DNA of 64,000 bases from Dietzia sp. NCCP-2495 (GTDB taxonomy: Bacteria; Actinomycetota; Actinomycetes; Mycobacteriales; Mycobacteriaceae): assembly GCF_026011735.1 (NCBI RefSeq), contig NZ_BRVN01000001.1:1-64000 (forward strand), given 5' to 3'. The translations under genes and the position numbers were made by a program. The notes under the pieces were generated by a model. It did not search any database and was not told where the DNA came from. It saw nothing but the letters and a program-made list of their open reading frames with translations. How positions within the stretch are numbered: the first letter of the stretch is position 1; every line of letters starts with the position of its first letter. Below are positions 1 to 7,374 of the stretch, piece after piece.

Positions 1-3
1 CAA

Positions 4-9
4 TATACT
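4..9 (+). promoter_or_regulatory. Possible -10 element upstream of the first operon
   Basis: TATACT lies in a short AT-rich patch (positions 1-30) unlike the GC-rich surroundings and 44 bases before the first GTG start. The -35 region falls outside the window, so this is suggestive only. Confidence 0.3.
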
Positions 10-52
10 TTCCATTATAAAAAACAACGGTCGTACGCCGCCTGGTCCGAAA

Positions 53-466
53 GTGACCGTGGGTGAGGCGCGGGCTTCGCTGCAGGTGGTCTCGGCAGTG
101 AGTTCTGTCGCGGGCTGGCAGCCGCAGCGCCTCGCGGCGGTAGTGTCAGCGGTGGTCTACGGGGCGATGATCACTGTCGCGTCGTGGGGATCGATCATCG
201 GTGTGGTGGCGACGGGTGCGCTGTTCGCTGTGCTGATCTGGCTACTGCGACGCTGGCTGTGGAACCCCTGGGTCCGGGAGCGGCGGCGGCAGGACCCATT
301 CTCCGGTGCAGGGGAGCGCGACTGGCTTCTGGTCATATGGCCGCTGTGGATGCCGATGGCCATCGTCGTGCCGGCTACGCCACCGTGGGTCGGGCTTCTG
401 GCGGGAGGCTGCGCTGGGGTTTTTGCCTATCTCGGTCTGCGTAGGCTCGGGGAGTCGTCACGATGA
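53..466 (+). CDS. Small hypothetical membrane protein
   Basis: This 137-residue protein starts at GTG. It has hydrophobic stretches at about residues 27-65 (two helices, close together) and about 90-130 (two more), separated by a basic loop rich in Arg (RRWLWNPWVRERRRQ). I do not recognise a named family. Its stop overlaps the start of the next gene by four bases (ATGA), so the membrane protein and the winged-helix regulator behind it are almost certainly translated together. A small membrane protein coupled to a wHTH regulator suggests a membrane-linked regulatory pair, but that is inference. The coding frame is supported by the coupling and by the clean alternation of hydrophobic and basic segments. 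Confidence 0.7.
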   Translation: MTVGEARASLQVVSAVSSVAGWQPQRLAAVVSAVVYGAMITVASWGSIIGVVATGALFAVLIWLLRRWLWNPWVRERRRQDPFSGAGERDWLLVIWPLWMPMAIVVPATPPWVGLLAGGCAGVFAYLGLRRLGESSR

Positions 467-807
467 ATGGCGCTATTGATCCGGTGATCCATCCGGTCAA
501 CCGGCTACGGATCTGTGTTGGGCTGCGGGCCGCCGGCGCCACCGAAGGTGGGGAAGGGCCGGACCGGGAGATGAAGTTCTCGGTATTGCGAGACCTGACC
601 GGACTGACCGACGCCACGCTGTCGAAGCAACTCACGGCGCTCGAGGCGCACGGTTACGTCACGCGGCATCGCGAGTACGGGTCGTCGCGGGCTGAGGACT
701 CGGTGTGGGTGTCGCTGAGCGCCGCGGGGGTGCACGCGCTTGAGCAGCATCTCGCCGGGCTTCAGGAGATCGTGAACTGGGTCGATCGGGACGAGCTTCG
801 GGAGTAA
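463..807 (+). CDS. Winged-helix DNA-binding regulator (HTH_34/MarR-like)
   Basis: This 114-residue protein is a compact winged helix. Residues about 10-20 (NRLRICVGLRAA) form helix 1, about 38-62 (FSVLRDLTGLTDATLSKQLTALEAHGYV) form the helix-turn-helix with recognition helix, and the acidic/basic strand pair after TRHREYG is the wing. It ends with a short C-terminal helix and has no ligand domain. This matches the short transcriptional regulators of Pfam HTH_34. The start ATG overlaps the stop of the preceding membrane gene by four bases. It probably controls its own operon; the target is unknown. Confidence 0.8.
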   Translation: MNGAIDPVIHPVNRLRICVGLRAAGATEGGEGPDREMKFSVLRDLTGLTDATLSKQLTALEAHGYVTRHREYGSSRAEDSVWVSLSAAGVHALEQHLAGLQEIVNWVDRDELRE

Positions 808-838
808 TGTCAGCCCTCTCGGAGCCGAGGAGGCCACC

Positions 839-958
839 ATGTCAGCGCGTGTCGGCAGGCGTCAGACCAGGTCGTTAGGCATGGTGGTGGCCGTCGGAGT
901 TGCTGCGTTCCTCGGCCCGTTCCACATCGGCGAGATCATCCTGACTCCGCGAGGGTGA
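839..958 (+). CDS. Candidate 39-residue single-span membrane peptide
   Basis: A short frame starts at ATG 839 with a strong ribosome-binding site (GAGGAGG at 827-833, six bases upstream), 31 bases after the winged-helix gene. It encodes a basic N-terminus (SARVGRRQTRS), one hydrophobic segment (LGMVVAVGVAAFLGPF) and a short tail ending LTPRG. The strong Shine-Dalgarno, the basic-then-hydrophobic pattern and the position directly behind two coupled genes make it a credible small protein. There is no homology evidence, and a chance ORF cannot be excluded. Confidence 0.45.
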   Translation: MSARVGRRQTRSLGMVVAVGVAAFLGPFHIGEIILTPRG

Positions 959-1174
959 ATCGGAGTCCGGCTGGCACATGTGGCGGTGGGGCCGTACTGC
1001 CAGTGGTCTGCTAGCCAGCCTGCGGTTCATGCTCATGCGAATCGGAGTTAGTGGTAGCGGCGATTCTGACTTGTCGCTTCGTCGCATGTTCTCCCGCCAG
1101 CCAGGAGGCTCACTCCGTGCGGGCGGCATTGTTCGCACGGCAAGGATAACGATGTTGAACGACGAAATTATGTC

Positions 1175-2200
1175 TTAGTTGTTGGGTACGGATCCCCGTG
1201 CCGGCACTGCCCCGATAGCTCCGCTGATCGGGGAGGTGGGCCAACAGCGGGGTGCGACGGCGGTGGCCGGGTCAAGCGCGTTGAGCATCAGGTCCACGGT
1301 CTGAGGATCGGCGTACAGCGCGGCGTGATCGGCGCCATTGTGTCGACAAGTCTCCTGGAGAACGTGTGTCGTCACGTTCGGGTAGTTCCTTGCGGGAAAG
1401 CTCATGGCAGGCGGGACCAACCCGTCTAGAGCCGAGGCAATCAGGGTGTAACTAGTGTCACCGTGAAAGGGGGAGCCACCGGCGAATAACCTCTGACCTG
1501 TCGGGGAATGTTCGTTGATGTCGAGCATTGAGGGGAAGGGCATAGGGAGCGGGCCGTCGGGGAGGTTGCGGGAGTTCTCTGCAGCCAGACCCTCAAGGTC
1601 CACCACGGTTGCGAGCGAGGCCAGACCCGGGAGACCCGCTTCTGTGGTCCCACCGGCAAAGCCGCCGATCGAGACCACACTGGCGATCCGGCCCGGGCGG
1701 GTCACCTTAGCCAAGTGCATTCCCACGGTCGCGCCCTGGGAGTGGCCCACTACATCTGCCTGCTTGGCCCCGGTCGCATCGAGAACGCGATCAAGGTAAG
1801 TGGTCATCTCGTTGACGTGGTCAGTCATGCGCTGGGCCGCGCCAATTCCGGGGAGCAGCGGGGAGGCGCCGTAGGTTGGCGCGAAAACGCAGTAGCCCTC
1901 GTTGAGTAGCGACGGCGCGATCGTGCCCCAGTTGTTGACTCCGTTGGCGCCTGTTCCGTGGAGGAGGATCACCGGACGTGGGTGTTCATTGGAGGGCTGG
2001 CAGGACCAGTCGTCGACGCCAGGCCAGGGCTGTCCAGGGTGTGTGATCTGGTAGACCCCACCCACTTCTGCGGTATACGTGACCGCCTGGGACGGCCGAG
2101 TAGTGGGGTCGGTTGCCGAGGCAGTGGGTGCGACGACTAGAGAAACGGCTGCCGCTGCCACTGCCGCGACTAAGGGGGCGATGAAGCGGGCACGTGGCAT
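1175..2200 (-). CDS. Secreted triacylglycerol lipase / esterase (lipase class 2-like)
   Basis: This 341-residue alpha/beta-hydrolase has a Sec signal peptide: MPRAR, then a long Ala/Val-rich core, with likely cleavage after the Ala near residue 29. The oxyanion segment HGTG is at 81-84 and the nucleophile elbow GHSQG at 152-156 (Ser154). A candidate acid is Asp259 (ALDGLVPP) and the candidate catalytic His is His292 (GADHAAL). Three or four Cys (Cys67, Cys104, Cys285) could form disulphides outside the cell. The fold and spacing match secreted actinobacterial lipases of the EstA/LipA class 2 type, which hydrolyse triacylglycerols or other esters. The start ATG has AAGGAG upstream. It appears monocistronic. 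Confidence 0.85.
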   Translation of the reverse strand: MPRARFIAPLVAAVAAAAVSLVVAPTASATDPTTRPSQAVTYTAEVGGVYQITHPGQPWPGVDDWSCQPSNEHPRPVILLHGTGANGVNNWGTIAPSLLNEGYCVFAPTYGASPLLPGIGAAQRMTDHVNEMTTYLDRVLDATGAKQADVVGHSQGATVGMHLAKVTRPGRIASVVSIGGFAGGTTEAGLPGLASLATVVDLEGLAAENSRNLPDGPLPMPFPSMLDINEHSPTGQRLFAGGSPFHGDTSYTLIASALDGLVPPAMSFPARNYPNVTTHVLQETCRHNGADHAALYADPQTVDLMLNALDPATAVAPRCWPTSPISGAIGAVPARGSVPNN

Positions 2201-2619
2201 CAGGTGTCTCCTTGTCGGCGCCTAGGACGGTGCAATGTGCAATGTGATTGGTGTCACCGTATTCTGCGGCGCTCGTTATTGGGGTACCTACCGTGAGTCC
2301 TGTGAGTGTGCTTGGTGGGTCACTGTTGCTGCGGTGACGCTTTGGGGGTAATCATCGCCAACGTCTGGAGGTCGGGTAGTCCGAGCTGAAGAGCTGGGCG
2401 CTGAGATGCGCACCAAAAGAGTGCGGCTACAATCCGGAGTCCATGCGTTGCCGCGAATGGGGGAGGGGCCGACAATGGGAGGGATGATTCCTCTGGAGCG
2501 TCACCCACATCCGTACTGGTAACTCTGCATATTCGATCCCTGCATATTCCGATATGGACGCCACAACGTTGTCAATGCTTGTCAGGCAACTCGTTCGGTG
2601 TTCAGTGACGCTCCGAGTT
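2201..2619. other. Intergenic region, no gene seen
   Basis: About 420 bases separate the lipase start from the end of the TetR gene. The part next to the lipase (2201-2270) must hold the lipase promoter and contains a short direct repeat (GCAATGTGCAATGTG). The rest has no frame with convincing codon bias, RBS or recognisable product, and no strong hairpin. Confidence 0.5.
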
Positions 2620-3321
2620 TCAGGACTGAACTCGGGCCACCGACGTGGACGTCGAATTCTTCGCCTCGATGGCCGTTCCAACCCACCGATGCAGGAATGC
2701 GCGTAGCTCGTCTGGGGGACGAGGAGGGTCGCCCGGGTCGACGAGGAGTGATTGGACGAACCGGAGCATGACTTCGACGAGCTCATTCATGTCGGCGTCC
2801 GTCCATCCATGTCCGGCCCAGTCGATCGGAAGGTGGTCGACTATCACGCGTCCTATGGCGATGGACCGCGTAGCGGTGACCTCGGCGGTGAGTTCTGTGT
2901 TCTCCGGTTGAACGAACAGTAGGGCGAATCGGCGATTACCTTGAAGGCGCTCGAAGGTTAGGGCGACTGCCTCGACTATCGCGTGGGAAGGTTCGGTGAG
3001 ACCTTCAAGTGACCGCGCCAAGTCGTCGAGGAACTCGTTGGTGGCGTGTTGAGCTGTCGCGACGAGCAGCGCTTGACTGTTGGGAAAGTACCGGTAGACG
3101 GTCTGGCGAGCGATACCCAGCTTCTGTGCGACCTGACGGATGTTCACATCGGTTGCACCCGACTCCATCAGCTCTCCGGCGGCGGCGATGATGCGGTTCG
3201 CGGCCTCGTCGTCGTCGGCCGGGGGAATCAGGCCGGCCCATCCATGTGTACGCACCTGTCCATTATGTCGTGCTCGTCGGTGGCGTAGTGGGTCGGGGGA
3301 TCGAGGTGGACGACTAGACAT
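2620..3321 (-). CDS. TetR/AcrR-family transcriptional regulator
   Basis: This 233-residue regulator has its helix-turn-helix at about residues 58-82 (NIRQVAQKLGIARQTVYRYFPNS is the typical TetR recognition region) and a divergent all-helical C-terminal domain for a small ligand. I start it at ATG 3321 (MSSRPPRS). Two upstream in-frame starts (3345 and beyond) would reach across the promoter of the divergent Rieske gene and add a non-homologous tail. The 40-residue basic/Pro-rich segment before the HTH is longer than usual. Its divergent placement next to the Rieske oxygenase gene, with an inverted repeat over its own start codon, suggests that it represses both genes. The inducer is unknown. 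Confidence 0.85.
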   Translation of the reverse strand: MSSRPPRSPDPLRHRRARHNGQVRTHGWAGLIPPADDDEAANRIIAAAGELMESGATDVNIRQVAQKLGIARQTVYRYFPNSQALLVATAQHATNEFLDDLARSLEGLTEPSHAIVEAVALTFERLQGNRRFALLFVQPENTELTAEVTATRSIAIGRVIVDHLPIDWAGHGWTDADMNELVEVMLRFVQSLLVDPGDPPRPPDELRAFLHRWVGTAIEAKNSTSTSVARVQS

Positions 3322-3342
3322 AGAACGTGTTTCATGTATAGT
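3315..3342 (+). promoter_or_regulatory. Predicted promoter of the Rieske oxygenase gene
   Basis: TAGACA (3315-3320), a 16-base spacer and TATAGT (3337-3342) match the sigma-70 consensus at five of six positions each. Transcription would begin near 3349, giving a leader of about 29 bases before ATG 3378 with its GAGAGGA ribosome-binding site. Confidence 0.5.
3318..3337. promoter_or_regulatory. Candidate TetR operator
   Basis: ACATAGAAC-GT-GTTTCATGT is an imperfect inverted repeat (seven of nine positions paired). It sits between the predicted -35 and -10 of the Rieske promoter and over the start codon of the TetR gene. TetR regulators typically bind such sites in divergent promoters. No binding data exist, so this is inference. 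Confidence 0.4.
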
Positions 3343-3377
3343 CATCGGCAAGGGCACTGGTGACGAGAGGACCTGGC

Positions 3378-4574
3378 ATGACGACGTTCGAGAACCCCAC
3401 ACCGAGCACGGGGACGACCCCCAGTCCGTTCGGAGCTGAGCTCACTCGACGAGCATTGGACCTGGCAGTTGCAAACACCACGGACATGGCTGAGTCGACA
3501 CTGCGGGTGCCCCTGTCGTATTACCGCGATGACAAGATCGCCGAGTACGAACGGAACCAGCTGTTGAGGGAGACGCCGCTTGCTCTGCTGGCGTCGGCTC
3601 AGATCCCGAAGAATCATGACTATGTCGTGCGCACGGTGCTCGACGATTCGTTGCTGATCACCCGTGACCGTGACGGGCAGGCTCACGTCTTCTTGAACTA
3701 CTGCCGCCACCGTGGCGCGATGCCGGCGTGCGGGGCAGGGAACAGCCGACGATTCACATGCCCGTACCACGCATGGGTTTACGACAACAATGGACAGCTG
3801 CGCGGGATTCCGGGCAAGGCAGGGTTCGACGACGTCAATCGGGACGAATACGGTCTGGTCGAGCTCCCCAGCGAGGAGCGTCACGGATTCATCTGGGGTG
3901 TCCTCAACGCCGATGCGCCAATGGATCTGGACACGCACCTGGGTGAGTGCGGTGCCGAACTCGCACGGTGGAACTACCAAGACTACCAGTACCACGACGA
4001 GCGGTCCCTGAACTCCGCCGTCAGCTGGAAGGGTGCGCTCGAAGCCTTCGCCGAGGGTTACCACTTTCCGTTCGTCCATGGCAACAGCGTCATCGGACAG
4101 AACACCATCGCGAACACCCACGTCTACGACGAGTTCGGCCCGCACCACCGTATCGGCTTCCCGTTCAACTGGGTTCGGGACCTCGAGGGTATGGAGCAAG
4201 ACGACTCGTGGGATGACCCGACTGCGCAGATGGGCATCATCTATTGGGTTTATCCCAACCTCATCCTGGCCAACAGTCCTGTAGGAGTCGAGGTCATCGA
4301 CATTCTGCCGGGTGATTCGGCCACGAGTTGCGTAGTGCGGCACAGTTGGATGGCGAAGTACCCTGCGGAGAGTCCTGAGCAGGTGGAGATGTATGCCGGC
4401 ATATTCGCACAGGTTCATTCTGCTGTTCGGGACGAAGACTTCGCGATGCTCCCTCAGTGCGGTGAAGGAGTGCGCCGCGGGCAGCATGACCACATGGCCA
4501 TCGGGCGCAACGAAATCGGCGTGCAGCACATGATCCGGGTGATGGCGGACAGGATCGGGATCTCTCTGACATGA
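3378..4574 (+). CDS. Rieske non-haem iron oxygenase, alpha subunit
   Basis: This 398-residue protein is the terminal oxygenase component of an aromatic-ring-hydroxylating or related Rieske system. The [2Fe-2S] Rieske motif is complete: Cys109-x-His111 (CRHRG) and Cys128-x2-His131 (CPYH). The mononuclear iron site follows the D/E-x2-H-x4-H pattern: Glu226, His229, His234 (EGYHFPFVH), with an Asp expected near the C-terminus. Such enzymes use O2 and electrons from a ferredoxin/reductase pair, but no electron-transfer or beta-subunit gene lies in this window, so partners must be elsewhere. I chose ATG 3378, with GAGAGGA upstream, over GTG 3360. It is divergent from TetR and followed after 37 bases by a repeat protein. 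The substrate cannot be named. Confidence 0.9.
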   Translation: MTTFENPTPSTGTTPSPFGAELTRRALDLAVANTTDMAESTLRVPLSYYRDDKIAEYERNQLLRETPLALLASAQIPKNHDYVVRTVLDDSLLITRDRDGQAHVFLNYCRHRGAMPACGAGNSRRFTCPYHAWVYDNNGQLRGIPGKAGFDDVNRDEYGLVELPSEERHGFIWGVLNADAPMDLDTHLGECGAELARWNYQDYQYHDERSLNSAVSWKGALEAFAEGYHFPFVHGNSVIGQNTIANTHVYDEFGPHHRIGFPFNWVRDLEGMEQDDSWDDPTAQMGIIYWVYPNLILANSPVGVEVIDILPGDSATSCVVRHSWMAKYPAESPEQVEMYAGIFAQVHSAVRDEDFAMLPQCGEGVRRGQHDHMAIGRNEIGVQHMIRVMADRIGISLT

Positions 4575-4611
4575 CCTCTGATGTCGCGTCGGCACCGGGG
4601 GAGGGATAGGG

Positions 4612-5745
4612 ATGAGCGCAGTCGACTGGGGGCGCCTGGAAGGTGATCTGACCGAGGAGATCGTCTCTGCGGTCCGGGAGGTCACGACGCGGTCTGCGGG
4701 GTCGGCGGTGTACGGCGCTGCGCTGACCGATATCCATGCGCGGGACATGCTGTTCCTGTGGCCAGCCATCCGGGTGGCCACAGGCGCACCGGATTATGCT
4801 GTGGCTGATCGGCGATGGGACGTCGATTGTTGGCCGGTGCAGGTCGACTGGTCAGGCAGGGGTGACAAGTGGGCTGAGACGCTGACCGCTTCTGTTGGTT
4901 TTGGTGACTACCTCTGGGATTCGGTCACTGTCCGGTTCCGCGAGAGTCTGGTGAGCGCATCCCGTCGCGCGACTCGAGCGTTGATCAGATCTGGTGTGGT
5001 CGACGAAGCGTTCGCGGTCGTAGTCCACGATCCGGATGATCCCGTTGCCGCGATGAAGAATTCACTCACCGTCGAGCAACTTGCAACGCTGTTCCCGGAG
5101 CTGAACAAGCTCGCGGAGATCGAGGACCAACTTTCTCGACTGTCGGAGCCTGAACAAGTCGAGCAACTGGTCGAGATGCTCGTACATGCCGATTCCCGCG
5201 AGCAACATCACCTGGCGCACCGTCTGTTGGTTGCCGCCGGACCGACGGCTGTTTCACGCCTTGTCGCCGCGCTGGGTCTGCTTCCTTCGGGGGCGGCCGC
5301 GTCGGGTGGCATCGATCGCGTTCTTGACGTCCTGCTCGCGATCGGCGAAGTTGACGATCAGGCCGCCGAGCGAATCCTTGCGTTTGCAAAGATTCCGACG
5401 ACAACGGCAGAGGTTCGAGCGCATGCCGTGTCCGTGCTGAGTGCCGGCGGCCAGACCGGTAGAGCAATGAACCTCCTCGCCGATCTGCCGGACAATCTGG
5501 CCGGCAGGGCGGTGAGTGCTCCGTACGTCGATGGCGAGCGAAGGCGTCAGCTCGACTACGCACCGATTCGTGAAGTTCTCGCTATGCGCCCGGAGCTGGA
5601 CGAAGTGATGGCTGCAGAACTCACGTCCGATCGGATCCAGGACATAGGGCACGAAGACCTACGAACGGCTGCGGATGCGCTGGACTCGCCGTCGCGCTTC
5701 ATCAGGCGGCACGCGTCGATCGTGCTGCTGTCGTCTCACCTGTAG
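4612..5745 (+). CDS. Unknown protein: DUF4303-like N-domain plus HEAT-like helices
   Basis: This 377-residue soluble protein has no sure family. Residues 1-115 (VYGAALTDIHARDMLFLWPAIRV, then RWDVDCWPVQVDW) resemble the DUF4303 domain seen in many uncharacterised and toxin-immunity-type proteins; that match is by eye only. Residues about 150-377 are helical and Leu/Ala-rich, with repeated helix pairs typical of HEAT/ARM arrays and a final RRHASIVLLSSHL helix. It lies 37 bases downstream of the Rieske oxygenase with a GGAGGG ribosome-binding site, so it is probably co-transcribed. No catalytic motif is visible. A role as an adaptor or chaperone for the oxygenase is only one possibility. Confidence 0.65.
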   Translation: MSAVDWGRLEGDLTEEIVSAVREVTTRSAGSAVYGAALTDIHARDMLFLWPAIRVATGAPDYAVADRRWDVDCWPVQVDWSGRGDKWAETLTASVGFGDYLWDSVTVRFRESLVSASRRATRALIRSGVVDEAFAVVVHDPDDPVAAMKNSLTVEQLATLFPELNKLAEIEDQLSRLSEPEQVEQLVEMLVHADSREQHHLAHRLLVAAGPTAVSRLVAALGLLPSGAAASGGIDRVLDVLLAIGEVDDQAAERILAFAKIPTTTAEVRAHAVSVLSAGGQTGRAMNLLADLPDNLAGRAVSAPYVDGERRRQLDYAPIREVLAMRPELDEVMAAELTSDRIQDIGHEDLRTAADALDSPSRFIRRHASIVLLSSHL

Positions 5746-6231
5746 GACTGTCGGTGTCGGAGGTGGTCTATCGAATATCAGGGGGGCGATGTCGAGTTCG
5801 CGGATGATGCAACCCGCTACAGACTACTTTACATAATGTAGATTATCGGCACTTGGGGCCATGTTGCGACGCGAAGCGTTGCACAACCGCAGTTTGTAGA
5901 TCACGCAGGTAGCCGATCCAGTGCTGAGCGCGTCATGCCGATGATGTACCTACCGGACGCGAACGGCTGTAGCGTGCCCGATGCCGTCACTGCCGAAGAC
6001 GGCGTGCTGGATACTTCCGATCGCCGTCGTTGTCTCGTCGTCGCCGTCGGTTCGATCGCTGCCGAGGTCGGCGCTGATGCCTATGGCGTGACCCTGGGTG
6101 AACTCCACCGGCAACAAGCGTGACCGACTCAAACTGCGAGCGACCGCCGTGTATCCCGGGGTTCGCGGAGTGTGACGATCGGACCTCCGAATCCCGATCC
6201 TGTTGCTGTCCCCCGGAGGCCCGTGAATCCA
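5746..6231. other. Non-coding stretch with an AT-rich palindrome
   Basis: Nearly 490 bases follow the repeat-protein gene without a convincing gene. An AT-rich core at 5826-5850 contains the odd-length palindrome TACATAATGTA (5830-5840), which looks like an operator or a -10 region, but no gene starts in the next 200 bases on either strand. Short frames at about 5935-6123 lack an RBS, codon bias or recognisable product. The AT-rich texture ends here; from about 6.2 kb on the sequence has the high GC of the rest of the window. Confidence 0.4.
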
Positions 6232-6262
6232 CCCTTTAAACGTCACTGTGACGTTTCAAGGG
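6232..6262. terminator. Hairpin terminator downstream of the thioesterase
   Basis: AAACGTCAC-T-GTGACGTTT (6238-6256) is a perfect inverted repeat, extended after one mismatch by CCCTT/AAGGG. It starts 13 bases beyond the thioesterase stop on the minus strand. No T-tract follows, as is common in high-GC actinobacteria. Confidence 0.6.
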
Positions 6263-6274
6263 GGTCCATCCGGG

Positions 6275-6664
6275 TCACGGCGTGGACGGCTTCGGAATGT
6301 TCTGTAGCCGGAGTTGGCCACGCGCGAGCACCTTGCCGTTGTCGGATTGGGTGATCACCACGTCCCACAGCTGTTGACTGCGGCCCTGGAACAACGCCTC
6401 TGCCACAATCTCGACCCGGCCGCCGGTTGTGGCACGAAGGAAATCGGTCCCGTTGTGCACGCCCACGGCGACTTGGCCGAGTTCAGCGACCGCGTGCCCG
6501 GCACCCGCGCCACCGGCGCTCTCGACCAAGCTCGCGTAGACACCACCGTGGATGGTTCCCCATTCCGTGTGGTGATCCGGTCCGAGTTCGGCGTGCGCGC
6601 GCAACGAGGTGGACGACACCTCATCGATCACAAATCCTGTGGCCTGTACGAAGTTGCTCTGCAT
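6275..6664 (-). CDS. PaaI-family hotdog thioesterase
   Basis: This 129-residue protein has the hotdog thioesterase signature W-G-x-IHGG-x4-L-x-E (IHGG at 38-41, then VYASLVESAG) and ends in the expected strand (GKVLARGQLRLQNI). It would hydrolyse acyl- or aryl-CoA thioesters in the cytoplasm as a homotetramer. The start is ATG 6664, with AAAGGA five bases upstream. The much longer open frame running in from 7048 overlaps the GyrI-like gene and is not real coding sequence. It is the last gene of the ABC-F / GyrI-like / thioesterase unit, 50 bases after its neighbour, followed by a terminator hairpin. Confidence 0.85.
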   Translation of the reverse strand: MQSNFVQATGFVIDEVSSTSLRAHAELGPDHHTEWGTIHGGVYASLVESAGGAGAGHAVAELGQVAVGVHNGTDFLRATTGGRVEIVAEALFQGRSQQLWDVVITQSDNGKVLARGQLRLQNIPKPSTP

Positions 6665-6714
6665 CACATTCCTTTGCTGGAAGTGGATTTCGGTCGCCGG
6701 TCGATTAGCCGAGT

Positions 6715-7365
6715 TCACGACGTCAGTGCCACGGGCTGTCGCAGGATCGTCTTGAGTTTCTCGGGTGCGGTCCTGCGCGGATCCGACAGGTAGATCTCGT
6801 GGTGATGACCGGTGGGCACGGCATCGAATCCGGGGATCACCTGCTCGTGCATGTGGGCGATCGTCGGGCCCTCGTCGTCGTAGGAGCCAACATGGAGTGT
6901 CTGAACCGCTGGACCTTCGACGACGGTGTCGAATCGTACGAGATCCGCGACGCCGGGGATCTTCGTCGACCCAACCGTGTCCAACGCAGACGCTGCCATG
7001 TCCGGGGTGATCCAGTCGGGCTGCCAGATCATCATGGTCCAGCTCCATGCGCTCTTGTTTCGGGCGGTGAACACGTGGAGATCGTCCGCGTACCAGAGGC
7101 CCTCGAGCGGACCGACCGTATGGACTCGTCCTAGCTGCGACCGCGCTGTCGACCGGATCGTATAGGCCGTTGTATACAAGGACTCGACGGCACTGCGATA
7201 GTCGTCTGAGACGTTCGGATCGCCGTGACCGTCAGCCATGAGGAAACGCATCTCGGGTACGTCCACCAGGTCGAACCTGCCTGCTCGTCCGCCGTACAGG
7301 TCTCGACGCTCCTTCTTGACGTCGTAGTTCGAGGTACGACTCGAGGTTGCTGGATCGTCCGACAT
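6715..7365 (-). CDS. GyrI-like small-molecule-binding protein
   Basis: This 216-residue protein resembles the stand-alone GyrI-like family. Family features include the N-terminal pattern (YDVKKERRDLYGGRAGRFDLVDVP), the stretch GPLEGLWYADD, and the C-terminal VQTLHVGSYDDEGPTIAHMHEQV and HHEIYLSDPRRTAPEKLKTILRQP. GyrI-like domains bind drugs and other small molecules; stand-alone members have been reported to bind or hydrolyse toxic compounds. It starts nine bases after the ABC-F stop, so it should be on the same message. Pairing a drug-binding fold with an antibiotic-type ABC-F protein supports a shared role in tolerance; that is inference. Confidence 0.75.
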   Translation of the reverse strand: MSDDPATSSRTSNYDVKKERRDLYGGRAGRFDLVDVPEMRFLMADGHGDPNVSDDYRSAVESLYTTAYTIRSTARSQLGRVHTVGPLEGLWYADDLHVFTARNKSAWSWTMMIWQPDWITPDMAASALDTVGSTKIPGVADLVRFDTVVEGPAVQTLHVGSYDDEGPTIAHMHEQVIPGFDAVPTGHHHEIYLSDPRRTAPEKLKTILRQPVALTS

Positions 7366-7374
7366 ATGCCGACT

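Noticed and set aside
978-1178. A 66-codon frame after the candidate small membrane peptide
   Set aside because: No ribosome-binding site and an Arg/Ser-rich product typical of chance frames; it overlaps the lipase stop region.
2615-2634. A hairpin at the end of the TetR gene
   Set aside because: GAGTTTCAG-GA-CTGAACTC needs a bulge and leaves only a two-base loop, so it is unlikely to fold as written.
3342-4781. A 479-codon open frame on the minus strand opposite the Rieske gene
   Set aside because: It covers the Rieske gene and its promoter region; the Rieske motifs on the plus strand are intact and the opposite product resembles no protein.
5935-6123. A 62-codon frame in the non-coding stretch
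   Set aside because: No Shine-Dalgarno, unusual composition and an equally long opposite frame; not supportable as a gene.
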